Below are positions 52,733-64,000 of a stretch of 64,000 bases of DNA, one piece after another. The stretch is from Agapanthus africanus (lineage: Eukaryota; Streptophyta; Magnoliopsida; Asparagales; Amaryllidaceae). The stretch is taken from contig JASDDO010000006.1 of the NCBI GenBank assembly GCA_030015575.1, positions 203,613,632-203,677,631 on the forward strand, in the 5' to 3' direction. The translations under genes and the position numbers were made by a program. Position 1 is the first letter of the stretch; the number at the start of each line of letters is the position of its first letter. The notes under the pieces were generated by a model. It was not told the origin of the DNA. It did no database searches and saw only the letters and a program-made list of their open reading frames with translations.

Positions 52733-52821
52733 GCTACGCTACCCTGCTGCAGCTACCTACTCCATCATACCAGGGTCATCCTACACTCCGAAAGGTAAAA
52801 CCTAGGCTTTGATACCAACTT
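52733..52821 (-). other. B2 leader and primer binding site
   Basis: The same AAGTTGGTATCAAAGCCTAG follows the LTR on the element strand as in B1. Confidence 0.85.
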
Positions 52822-55713
52822 TGTCACGACCCAAAGTTTGGCCCATGACCGGCACTTAACCACGTAACGTCTACAGGCGTAACGCGACTAAGTGAACCGA
52901 AAACCCAGAAATCAAACCAGTAAAAGTATAGAGTGTTATAAGTTTTAAATGAAAGCACTTACTAACATGTTAAGAAATCTAAGTAAATAATCACCAAGAT
53001 AGCAATATACGACGCCGTAGCGAAGATCAAGATCCACAAGTGGGAATATCACAGATAGAATAAACTGCAAGTACAGTCGGCTCACAACGAGCTCGACACC
53101 AGAATACAAATAATATACACCATCGTCCTCACGCTGTCTCTAAGTCAAATACATACATGGTAGATGGAGAATACTAGATACAACAATATACATAACTGAA
53201 AAATAAACAGATACCGCACAAAACCCACCTATCAGCAAAAGAGCTAGTACACCAACTATGGGGGTATCTGTGTCAAAAGATGCAAAATGCAGCCTGCCGC
53301 GACTACTCCGAAGGGCAACCTGCAAACACTGTGGCACAGCGGGGGTGAGTTGCCAACTCGTGAATAGAGATAACATATAAAGGTAATCGCGAGCATGCAC
53401 GTACTGCGCTACTCTATCATATGCCAACAGATGATATCAATATGTGATAAGCAGTATGTGCAATAATCATGCAAGTGCTCTATCAGGTAATATAACTACA
53501 GGATGAGGTACAATAATAAATGCTGAGCATGGGCAATATAACATCTACACGGAATGTCAACGTGGAATATATAATCGGTGTCCATCAATGCACCAGATCC
53601 CCCAAATAGCTCAGGCGCAGGCACTCTCATCGGCCCTCTAATCCTGTAAATCTCTGAGAATCACGAGTGCCCAACATTGGCACCCAAATATCATAAGTAC
53701 TCGTGTCCAGCATCGACACGCAAATCCTCATCCATCGAGCCCCGTCAGTCCGGGTCAGCCCACGGGCTCCGTCTGCGGTATCGGCCCTCGGCCCCGGCAG
53801 TACGGATCATCCCGCATCCATCTATCGATTCTGATCAGTATCCTCCGGATAACTGTCAGGTCCAACCAATCACCGGTAGGTAGTAGTCCCTCTGCCAGGC
53901 TCACAGTCTACTACACAGCGAAACCGTTCTCGCCCCGGGGTACCATACCGGGTCCACCATGTACCCATAATCGGCCTCAACCAGCTCCTCGATTCGGGTT
54001 CACATATATCACTCTAGCACCGAGGAAACACATGGTGGACACACCAAAATATCATATCAAAGGAACCGGGTTTTTAAATGATTACATATTTGAAATAGCC
54101 ACGGTTCCAAAGTCCAGAAATCACATGTAATCCAAACCAATATGCAAGTCAATGTGAGGTGATATGTGCATCAAGTATGAATATCATGTCTAGTCACATA
54201 AAAGATGAGCTACAGCATAATGATCATGGAAATTCTACAGTGTGAGTGTCATGGCAATTACTAACGGTGTGTGTGTAACATGCAGGATAGTGCTCGTGCA
54301 ACATGGACCGTTAGTAATAGTGCGGTATTCTATCAATTCTAGTTTATATCCATATAGCAGGGAATGCAGTATGCATTAAATAGTAGCCATGAACAGTCAA
54401 TGTATGTAAATGTAGCTATAAGGTCCTATCAGCCCTGACGTAGAACGCCATGCGGGCGATATCCCCGTAGATGTTAAATCTACTCACCGTAGTCTCTCGC
54501 TAGGTATAGCCAACGACTTGTTTCCCCTTCTGCGCGGCGTTCGCCGTACTCGCCTGCGAACCTAGAATTACACAATATATCACACATAAGCTTGAAGTCA
54601 CATAAACACGACATTAAAGCCGAACTAGTAACTCGTGTCGTGAACCAAGCACGCGTGTGCGCGATACGCTAAAACGTGTGATTACGCGCCTGAAGCCACT
54701 CCGACGCGTCGCGATACGCAGAAGCCCAAACCCATACACACGTATCACGCGTGTCGCGAAGATTAAAATACGGGAAAATATGTATTCACCTCCAGATTTT
54801 GAAACAGAAATGATATTGTAAAACTATATACACCAAAATACTACATATAACAGCAGACTCCTGTATCCCAAACCCCAAACCCCAACTCACTCATCTGGCC
54901 GCAAATTGCGACCAGAAAGAATATTCCGGCGGCCTGGGTAGGGGGTGGGCTCCCAGGTTTGGTGTGTGCACTCTATACCCCCAATACATGCTACAGTAAT
55001 ATCTAGTTTTCCTATGAAACATCTCGGGTAGTAGCAGATCCTACAGAGCCTTAAATCAAGTTAAAACCCATACTTTTTGCACTAAAATGGAACTTTATGG
55101 TAGTTCTGTGCAAACTGAAACAAACCTGCCCTAAAATAGCTCTAATAATATATAATAGAGCTAACCAAACTAACAAAACCCTAATCTAACATGTGAATCA
55201 CAAATATCCTTTAATATCACTAAAAAACACAAAAATGAGATTTTTGCTTAAGAATACTACAAGTTTAAGGAAAAGGAGTGCTAACATGAGTTAATACCTT
55301 CTGAAAACTTTATAAAACACCAAAAGTCCCAGCTCTTCCCTCAAGTGTGCAGATTTGCCTTCAAACACCCCAAAAAGCCCATTTTTCCATGGTTTTGTGA
55401 AGGAAATGTGTTGATTTGTGTAGGGTTTTGTTTGGGGATCAAAAGGAAATGAAAAGAAGAAGAAGAGATGAAGAAAATGGTAGGGTTTTTCTGCTGGAAG
55501 CTGCAGAATTCAGAAGTGAGGAGAAGAGAGAGAGAGAAGGTCAACAATAGTCCAATTCTTACCTAACACCCATACCTCATTTTTTTTATTAGGATTTGCC
55601 TTTTTAAAAGAAGGTTTTAGCTTGATTAAAGTGATGGAAATAAAGTGAACCATGCAAGAAAAGAATTGGCTAACACTTTAAACCTAGGTCTCAAAAATGG
55701 CTAAGTGTGCAAG
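52822..55713 (-). repeat. B LTR 3 (5' LTR of B2), truncated by family C insertion
   Basis: 2892 bp, matching LTR 1 up to GTGTGCAAG (37847-37855), then replaced by TGTAACGTTTTG, the start of the C LTR. The missing part equals 159 bp of LTR 1. The dyad at 54894-54914 has one G-to-A change. The donor-like GTGAGTAG is on the - strand at 54480-54487. Confidence 0.92.
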
Positions 55714-58700
55714 TGTAACGTTTTGAAAATCGTTACGGTGAAATTTCGAAAAAATCGGTAAAATAAGGGGGTTTTCTGTAAAAAGTCAAAATACAAATAT
55801 CTTATTATAAAAATTAAATATACACATTCTAGCTATGTAATTGCTATTATTTGGTGTTTATTGAGCCGCTGGTGAAATTTCAAATTTTCTGAAAAAAATA
55901 TTATTTTATTATTATTTTAAGCCGTCACTAATACATTTAATCAGGGAAAATTACAAATTGGAATGAGTTGAAACAAATTTTGTGCATCCTAAAACATTAA
56001 ATAAAATTTTATCATGTGGTTTTTAGAACGAAATCATTTGCCAAAACGGTTTAGAAATTATTGAAGAAAAAAGGCTTTTTTTTAGCGTAAATGGATGTTT
56101 GGGGTATTGTATTTATCATTTTTAATCACCCCACACCCGTACCCACACCCACACACCCCCATTCAGTTATCCCCTTGAAGAATTCAGCAGCCCCTCTTTT
56201 GTCCCCACTTGGATTTTAAAGAAAAGAAATGAAAGAAAAGAAAAGAAAAAAGAGTAGAAAATGGTATAATTTGAGTTGACTTTGACTTGAACTAACTTTC
56301 CCCACCTCACTCTCTCTCCTCCCTCACCCAATCCCCCAAGATTTCTGGCCGAAACCTGAACCAAAACAGCCCCAAATACTTCATCTCATTTTTCCATCAA
56401 AATCCCCAAAATTTCTATAAAAAATCCACCCTTTTTCTCAAAAATTCAAAGCTAATTCTAAATCCAAGCTTTACCCATTATTCTTTAGCTATTCAAGCAT
56501 GGATCTTGGAGCATGAAATCATCGTTGGAGGCTAAGATTTTTGCAAGTTTGATCTCAAGCTTGTGAGGTATAATCATAACCTTATGCTTAATTTGTTGTT
56601 AAATTACTTGAATCTAGCTATTAGGTGTTAAATTAGAGTTTTAAATTTCAAGTTTTGAAATTTAAAGAAAGGGTTTTGATTACTAAGTTAGGGTTTGTTG
56701 TGGAAATGAGTTGTGTTTGATTGTGTATGGTTTAGTGAGGTGGATTAACATATTTAGTTTTGTAGAAAACTAATCTAGTTGTTAATTACAAATTGTTACT
56801 TGAAAAATGTCCAAATTAAGGTTTTTGTTGCGAACTAGTTTTTTTTGATTTAATTCGAAATATGAGATTAAAAATATGGTTAGGGTTTTTATCATTTTAT
56901 TAACTTTATTAAGTGTAGTTTAACACTTTAGTTCATGGAAATCCAACCTAAATTGTAGTTTGTGCATTTTTGCTATGAAATTGTTAAAAAGGGTATTTTG
57001 TAAACTAGAATATTAGGGTTTTTGGAATTTAATGAGATTAAATTCCGGAAATTTTTTCTATGACTTATTTAAGATATTTAATAAGTATATTGGCCGCTAC
57101 ATTCATTTAAACATCATGTTTTGTACAAAAACGGCGAATTGTGCTTGCTAGATTTGCGGAAAAATGACTTTTTAAGTGAAATTGGGGTTTTTGTGAGTTT
57201 TAACCTAATTTATATTAAAATTAGTGTTCGTAAATGTGCAAATGAGTGTGATTGGATTTTTCTCGATGGTTTGACGTTTGTACATCGACATCGAGGGTTG
57301 GTTTGACTATTCTTGCATGCGTAGGCGATAGGTTTGGACCTATGCGTGATACGCGTGCCGATTTGATTTTCGTATGCCGTTTCGATTTCGAATTTAGTTT
57401 TAATGCGATATGGTGCGTTATGATATGTAGGTACCCCCATGTGGACTTCGAGACGACAAGCAAGCGCGTGGCGACGTCGGCACCGGCTAGCGAGGACCAG
57501 GTGAGTAGATTTATATCTACGGGGAGAAGTCGAGTGGATGGCGTATAGCACTCCCGCAGTCCGTGGTGGTGTATACGGATGCGTATACACACCAACATTT
57601 ATTATATGTTATTTGAGATTAATAACGATGCTTAGGATGGATATTGGTGTGTTGGATTACTTTAGTGTTGCGAACCCTAGGGTAGTGTTGCACTACACAT
57701 ACACACATACATACTTGCATACATTCCTTATTTCATATGTGCGTGTATGGGAATATATATTTATGTGTTCACATGGGTATGGGACTATGTGTTCATTTAC
57801 TGGATTTGAGGATAGTATTCGAAATTTGAGATGAGTCGATGAGATTGGGCTTGAGGCCAGGAGATCGGTGACGTGATTTGGTTCGTATTGAGATACGACA
57901 TGATGTTTTAGCGGGTCTTCTGACGTAGTAATTCTTGCACCCGCATGCATACATAGATGGCATCAATATTGTACTAGACGTAGGACATTATTCCGGATCA
58001 TGATATCTGATAAAGAAGATACCAAATGAATAGTGTGATTGATGTGACTTTGACCCGTACCCAGATTGGGATGCCGTACGACGGATTTACGTACGAGCTA
58101 TATTGATGATTGATCCGCACTCTTGACTTGGGATGCCTGATTATAGATATGGTATCGGATATGATATTATTAAGGCGGGATCACCGACTAATATATATAT
58201 ACAGGTATGTATATGTATCGACTCAGATGTTAGGCGGTTTCCTTACCTGTAGTTCAGCTTGTTAGTTCAGCCGTATAGTTTAGTGTAGTTGTTAGATTAG
58301 ATTAGACTTCTTACCTATTTCAAAAACTAACGAGTCGTGGGCATTTTTAAAGACAGCCCAAGGGATCCTACGGATATTTCAAAAGACGTATCTTTTCACA
58401 AAAACACCGTAGCCCCTATTTTCAAAACCCCATGATTCGTGTTATTTCAAAAGGCACCATTTGTAGGACTGATATTAGATTAATGCAGATTAGTTATAGT
58501 TGCGTCTAGTTCTCAGCTCCCGCTCATTTTTGTGGTCCGCTTCGCATCGCATGCTTATTTTATGTTTCATACTCCATTATTGATATCATGCTGTTAGGAC
58601 ACCAGCACCATTACCGATGATGCGTATGTACCACGTACACTTAATTGCAGGCTCACACACATCTTCATCGGTAATTGCCATGTCACGTACACCTTAGAAA

Positions 58701-60299
58701 ATATTATTGCTTGACGTAGCCTGTTAGCTGATAGTTAGACATGAAATTAGTGTACTTGCCTTCTATGTTAGTTTAGACATTGTAGTTATTACCAGCTACT
58801 TCATGCATACTGTTATTCATTGTTATGCCGCATTCCTGGATTCTCATGCATATATTCACTATTTTACGTGTTATTGAGGTTTTGGATTCGGATTTCCATG
58901 AGATTTTCTGGATTTGGAGGAAAAACGCAAAAAACTTATATGAACTGATTTCTCTCTTTTTAAAATAAAAAGTGCGGTTTTCCCATGATGTATGAGTCGT
59001 CCACCATGAGTTTGCTGATGGATTTCGAGACCCGATTCGAGGAGACGGATGAACCGTTTCGGGTACATGGTGGACCCGGTAAGGTACCCCGGGGCAAGAA
59101 GCGCGTGATGATGACGATGTGAGCCTGGCAGGGGAGCACTACCTACCGGTGATATTACCCGACGCGTCGGATATCCGGAGGATACCGTCGTGGTCTTGAG
59201 ATGGATGGTAGGGGCCGGTCTGGACTGACGGCGCCCTAGATATTGTGATTGAGACATTGAGATTGAGACTTGAGGTACATAAATTGTGACACAGAGATAT
59301 CGAGGTATTTGGACACTTGTTTTGTGTCGATGCTGGGCACTGTTTTATGCTGATTTCATATATGGTACCTCATTTCTTTTAAAATACAGAAATCTCACTG
59401 ATTTATGAAACCAGTTTTATTCAGTACATGCATTCTGTTTTATGCATTCATACATCATCCATATGATATATTGCTACCTGAGGCACTGACACGGGCACAT
59501 GAGATTACACTCGGGTTAGATATTTACCCTAGCCTTGTTATAGGCTACGTGTTATTCATATATTTGAGGATATATTATGATCATTGACCTAGGATTGCGT
59601 TATTTATGCGATTTCTGTGCGTAGATGTTTTTCTATTCACGAGTTGGCAACTCACCCCCGTTGTGCCCCAGTTTCTTGCAGTTTTGCCGTACAGGTTTCA
59701 TTACGGCTTTGCTGGCACTATTTCCATTCCGGATGGCTTGCTAGTAGGTGGGTTATTTGTATCTTACCCATCCTTATATCTTGTATATTATTATTCAGTT
59801 GTATCTAGAAGTTCCATCAACCAAACATGTATTTATTTTTTAGATAGAGACCCGTGATGTTATTCTTTCGACCTTAGAGTCGCGCGTTTTATTTCTGTGG
59901 ATTTCTGGTGGTTTTGAGTTTCCTTTTGAGTTTTGATCCTCGCCGTTGGCGTTGTATATTATATTGCTTGTGTGGTTGTGACCGTCGTTTGACGAAGAGC
60001 TAGCTCCCGCTTGAGGATGCCTTTTTCTTGATTTCGTATATTATTCATGTTGTATCCCGTTTGGGGGCCAGTATTTACAAAGGAGACTCTGCCGAAATTT
60101 TCAGTAAAATTTTGATGTTTTTAAAAAACCGCATAATTCGGCTTATGCTATTGAAACTACTTGCTTTAAGTTGGTTTTTCCTGCACTCTACTATTTTCTT
60201 GGTTTGTATTTTTGGGTTTTCGGTTTACTTAGATTACGTACGCCTCGAGACGTTCGTAGTTTAAGTGCCGGTCATGTTCCGTACTTTCGGGTCGTGACA
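55714..60299 (+). repeat. C 5' LTR, 4586 bp
   Basis: From TGTAACGTTT to GGGTCGTGACA. A possible TATA (GGTATAATTTG, about 56264) is followed by a CT-rich, 5'UTR-like stretch. An exon-like island at 57431-57500 lies between a TATGTAG acceptor and a GTGAGTAG donor. ORFs in 57210-57834 cross this island on both strands and are not supported as genes. The remaining LTR (57850-60290) is non-coding, AT-rich, with short homologies to the B LTR. Confidence 0.9.
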
Positions 60300-63174
60300 A
60301 AGTTGGTATCAAAGCGTTAAGTTTTAACCTTCGGAGCGTAGGATGACCCTTGGTTGATGGAATAGGTGACTAAAGTAGAGTGACGTACCGTTGGTATGTT
60401 CCGCGGCATATTTACGACACGCCACTCCACTTAAGAAGCCTTAGGATGTACATTTCCTTGTTCAGTATTATATTCCTTCCTGATCTAGCCTCATCGGTAC
60501 CAGTTTGGTTTTGCTGCTACGGTTACGGGCAGGGAGAGCTACGGCTAGAGTTGCGGTCAGCACAAGCTCGTCACGAACGAGGACTGACCAGGGCAAAATT
60601 CCGGCGACACACGATTGCAGAGATGTGTCTTTTTACTGTGTTTCCGCGCCACGAGCGTTTGGCGGATCGCCTTCATGAGGTTACTCGGAGGTGCTGATCG
60701 ACACAAGAGAATTGAGCCAATGATGGAGGCCAGCCAGATTTTGATGACCGTTGGTGTGTTGCTTACTCCTGATGATTGAGGCACGGTTCGGCATGCAGAC
60801 GAGAGAGCCAGTTATTGCTGCGATCGACGAGATATCGCCCCAGATGTTGGAGCTATTGCAGTATAAGTTGTACTAAGAGATGATAGAAGGTCGCTAGTCA
60901 TCGAGGATGAATGACTAGGACATGTGGATCGTTCGCCTACCCCGATGCGAGGTCATCAGATAGATTGATTCCAGCTAGAGACGACTTCACGCGGAGACGT
61001 TGGGAGTCGACAGAGACGATCGAATGTCAGAAACCTATTATTCCAAGTTTAAGATAGTCGGAAAGACATGCAGGCAATTCTATGGTCCCTCTAAAAGAAT
61101 GAAACCCTAACTCGACTTAATGACCGTGTGAAAGCCTTTGAACCTTAGGGTTTGCGGCAGTTCTGCGGCGCCATTAGTGAGGCTTGGGTTTGCCCTTCTA
61201 CGGCTGGACCACCGATGCTGTGGTATGTACTCGATACTATTAAACTGTACCCAAGATGTTGAGCTCTTGGGGATTTTGAGGTTTTGACGAATCGATTGGA
61301 TGGCTCGACTTAATTCGGATGCTAGGTGGTGAGATGCATTCTTGGGAGACTCCAGATACGAGGATAGTCGTTGGAGCTCAGTCCATATAGCCGCGACGAG
61401 ACGAGTCCAAAGCAGACGACATTAGAGAAAAGTGGAGTAAGAGGTTCGTACCAGATCTAGATGAGATGACGTTCCACTCCGCCGACATCAGAGATGTGAT
61501 GCGCATGCCGAGGCATGGTACTTGGACTTACCTTCCAGAAGGAGTCGCGATGAGTATGCAGTCGTTCCAGAGCAAGATGCAGATATAGGAAAGGACAATG
61601 ACTTCCGGACAGTTGTCAGAGACGAGACATAGAAGAGACCGTGAGCAGGATTCCTTCCAGGACATTGCTGCAATGATACTTGCACCTAGGATCAGATGTG
61701 TCACGTACATTCAGAGAGCCAGAGGCCGACGCCAGTAATATGCTGTCTTACGAGTGGTCGCGATGATTGACCAAGAGATGACCAGAGAAGTGCCAGAACG
61801 GAATCGTCCCCGTTAGCACACCTGACAGGGCCGATGAGCCGATGGACCGAAAGATTGGTAATTCACAGTGAAGACCTTGACCCAGTAGCGGTCATGGTTA
61901 CGCACGCCAGCAAGACAGAGTTCATGATCATCGACGAGACGTCCCACTAGTGACCGCGACAGTTGGCCGAGATTCTTAGAGGATGCTCTTGAGCAGTACT
62001 ATTCCGCCATTATTGATTACGATGTTTTGGGTGATTTATTCGTATGATTTGATTTTGATGATTGAGGATTTACGATCTTTGCACAGTGTTGCACTTGATA
62101 TCGTTTTCGTGCTTCAGTTTCACATGTTTGTGATTTTACGATTTTAAACAGTTGAGTTGGTTTTGTGCGTATGCATGCACACGATTTCGCTCCTGCACTC
62201 GGTATAGTTTATATATGCTTGCAATGCAGTGATACGCCTTTTGTGCACTTAGATGCACTGGATTTCGATTTCGATTGTGATACCCGATACTTGTTTTGTG
62301 CACCTTGTGCACCTGATTGATTTTGCGCACGTTCGGCGCTTGATATTGGATTTCATGATTTCGTGCACGATAGATGCACCTGATTTTGCTTTCAGGTACA
62401 CATGTTGCCTACGACAGATGTTTCGTGCACACCCGATTCACTTAGATGTTTCTGTGCGCATGTATGGCACATTCATGGATTTTGATTTCCGTGCGCACCA
62501 GACGCACGTAGCATTCATATGCATATTTTGGGATTTATTTCGTATAGAGCAGTACGTTTTTATGATATTGCTATGTGTTTCCGTACTGAGCAGGACTAGT
62601 CAGAGGACAGTACCTGAATATATTTTGCATGCATTGATAGTTATTGAAGGGATTTCCAAAAAGCGAGCTATAGCCTCAGTATTTACCTACGTGTCTGATA
62701 TGACACGAAATGTTTAAAACAAGGAGACCCTTCTAAATTGTTTCCAAAACGGCGGAACGTACATTTCAAACAAAGGTATATATGTATATAGTTATTTTTT
62801 TATGATAGACGTCCGCCACTGTGCAGTGTTATACGCGTGCACAGCGACTTAAAGAGATTTGGCATGCATTTCCTTCAGATACTTACATATATAGATTCGA
62901 TATTTACATGTATAGTTTCGAGTTATGTCATATTGGTTTTGATTTGGATTTGGCATTGATGTCTTCTCCATGACTCCGATGATTGCGGGATGCTTGACGG
63001 AGTTTTGATTTGAGTTATATGCTAATTTTTCAAGCGCATGCGCTGCGCTGCGATTTGTTTTATGTAGTTACAATTTCGGAGCCCCGACGACTTGATGGTT
63101 TTTCTTAGATGTTTTAGTATTTGGGGGAGTTTGAATTTAAATTCGAGGACCGAATTTCTTTAAGAGGGGAAGAT
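60300..63174 (+). other. C internal region: PBS, gag relic, GTGCAC-rich segment, polypurine tract
   Basis: PBS TGGTATCAAAGCG lies at 60304-60316. 60500-60640 weakly recalls the B Gag N-terminus (alternating Ala/Arg-rich), but no frame is open for more than about 105 codons and no pol motif was seen. 62160-62520 is rich in TGCAC/GTGCAC. ATTCGAGGACCGAATTTCTT then TAAGAGGGGAAGAT is the polypurine tract at 63140-63174. No gene can be supported; the open stretch 62253-62717 has no recognisable domain. Confidence 0.7.
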
Positions 63175-64000
63175 TGTAACGTTTTGAAAATCGTTTCGGT
63201 GAAATTTCGAAAAAATCGGTAAAATAAGGGGGTTTTCTGTAAAAAGTCAAAATACAAATATCTTATTATAAAATTTAAATATACACATTCTAGCTATGTA
63301 ATTGCTATTATTTGGTGTTTATTGAGCCGCTGGTGAAATTTCAAATTTTCTGAAAAAAATATTATTTTATTATTATTTTAAGCCGTCACTAATACATTTA
63401 ATTAGGGAAAATTACAAATTGGAATGAGTTGAAACAAATTTTGTGCATCATAAAACATTAAATAAAATTTTATCATGTGGTTTTTGGAACGAAATCATTT
63501 GCCAAAACGGTTTAGAAATTATTGAAGAAAAAAGGCTTTTTTTAGCGTAAATGGATGTTTGGGGTATTGTATTTATCATTTTTCATCACCCCACACCCGT
63601 ACCCACACCCACACACCCCCATTCACTTATCCCCTTGAAGAATTCAGCAGCCCCCTCTTTTGTCCCCACTTTGATTTTAAAGAAAAGAAATGAAAGAAAA
63701 GAAAAGAAAAAAGAGTAGAAAATGGTATAATTTGAGTTGACTTTGACTTGAACTAACTTTCCCCACCTCACTCTCTCTCCTCCCTCACCCAATCCCCCAA
63801 GATTTCTGGCCGAAACCTGAACCAAAACAGCCCCAAATACTTCATCTCATTTTTCCATCAAAATCCCCAAAATTTCTATCAAAAATCCACCCTTTATTCT
63901 CAAAAATTCAAAGCTAATTCTAAATCCAAGCTTTACCCATTATTCTTTAGCTATTCAAGCATGGATCTTGGAGCATGAAATCATTGTTGGAGGCTAAGAT
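63175..64000 (+). repeat. C 3' LTR, first 826 bp
   Basis: It matches 55714-56539 with about a dozen differences by eye. The remaining roughly 3.76 kb should lie to the right of the window. The open stretch 63586-63825 on the - strand is the LTR counterpart of 56167-56364 and is not a gene. Confidence 0.93.

Larger units (their letters stand above)
34968..55713 (-). mobile_element. Tandem pair of Del/Tekay-like chromoviruses (family B) sharing one LTR
   Basis: Three LTRs (34968-38014, 44772-47816, 52822-55713 truncated) alternate with two internal regions in the same - orientation. PBS sequences lie left of the second and third LTR, polypurine tracts right of the first and second. The internal regions are about 5.0 kb each once the solo LTR in the first is removed. 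Protein order Gag-protease-RT-RNase H-integrase-chromodomain marks a chromovirus. The rightmost LTR lacks its last 159 bp, cut by the C element. Confidence 0.93.
55714..64000 (+). mobile_element. Family C Del-like retrotransposon, probably non-autonomous, 3' end outside window
   Basis: 5' LTR 55714-60299, PBS at 60304, internal 60300-63174, polypurine tract, and the start of the 3' LTR at 63175. The LTRs begin identically (TGTAACGTTTTGAAAATCG), and I count about a dozen differences in the 826 bp visible in both, so the copy is young. The internal part is only 2875 bp with no RT, RNase H or integrase motif in any frame I checked. The LTR shares blocks with B LTRs (for example GTGGACCCGGTA, CCCCGGGGC, GAGCCTGGCAG, CTACCTACCGGTGAT, ATCCGGAGGATAC), so C is a relative of B. 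Confidence 0.9.

Noticed and set aside
57210-57834. Overlapping frames on both strands in the C LTR
   Set aside because: They cover the exon-like island by chance. Frames on both strands and in two phases cannot all be coding, and no homology was recognised. The island is reported as a splice feature instead.
1-64000. Host protein-coding gene or integrated pararetrovirus
   Set aside because: Every substantial homology found belongs to LTR retrotransposons. No movement protein, coat protein or translational transactivator motif and no exon-intron host gene were recognised.

Overview
The window is gene-poor nuclear DNA from a flowering plant, probably a eudicot with a large genome. It consists almost entirely of LTR retrotransposons inserted into one another. 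I see no cellular host gene, rRNA, intact tRNA or CRISPR array. The plant assignment rests on the element families: Tat and Athila (Ty3/gypsy), Del/Tekay-like chromoviruses with a chromodomain, and a Ty1/copia element primed by initiator tRNA-Met.

Layout by insertion order. (1) A decayed Tat-lineage element on the + strand fills 1-7843 and 18255-26174. It has a gag/protease remnant, RT, a double RNase H and an integrase, then an unusual 3' domain: 27-bp repeats, hairpin modules, a 170/117-bp modular array, an antisense ORF with its own promoter, a micro-hairpin-saturated region with two divergent TATA boxes and ten G-boxes, and a 72-bp repeat array. (2) A young copia element on the - strand (7844-18254) sits in that domain, with 2.17-kb LTRs, a perfect AAAAG target duplication, and a single frameshift in an otherwise open gag-pol. 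(3) A chromovirus-type LTR on the - strand (26175-27055) with a 178-bp internal stub is cut by (4) an Athila element on the + strand (27234-34512; LTR, PBS, gag, protease, RT, RNase H), which is itself cut at the start of integrase.

(5) A 455-bp - strand LTR fragment (34513-34967) of family C lies in the Athila element and is cut by (6) a tandem pair of chromovirus elements, family B, - strand (34968-55713), arranged LTR-internal-LTR-internal-LTR and sharing the central LTR. The first internal region holds (7) a solo Athila LTR with a GGCGG target duplication. The rightmost B LTR is cut by (8) a family C element on the + strand (55714 to beyond 64000), which has 4.59-kb LTRs around only 2.88 kb of internal DNA and no recognisable pol, so it is probably non-autonomous. 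Most ends of elements 3-6 and 8 lie beyond the right edge, so the layout makes specific predictions about the adjoining sequence.

How the parts work together. Each autonomous element once encoded Gag (particle), protease, reverse transcriptase/RNase H (cDNA synthesis) and integrase (insertion). Initiator-tRNA-type PBSs are visible for copia and families B and C, and a tRNA-Asp-type PBS for Athila. Nearly all coding regions carry stops or frameshifts, many of them TGG-to-TAG or CAG-to-TAG changes consistent with deamination of methylated cytosine. The least explained part is the Tat 3' domain (18255-24700), built from self-complementary modules at several scales, including hairpins whose arms vary but stay paired around a conserved loop. 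All alignments and counts here were made by eye.
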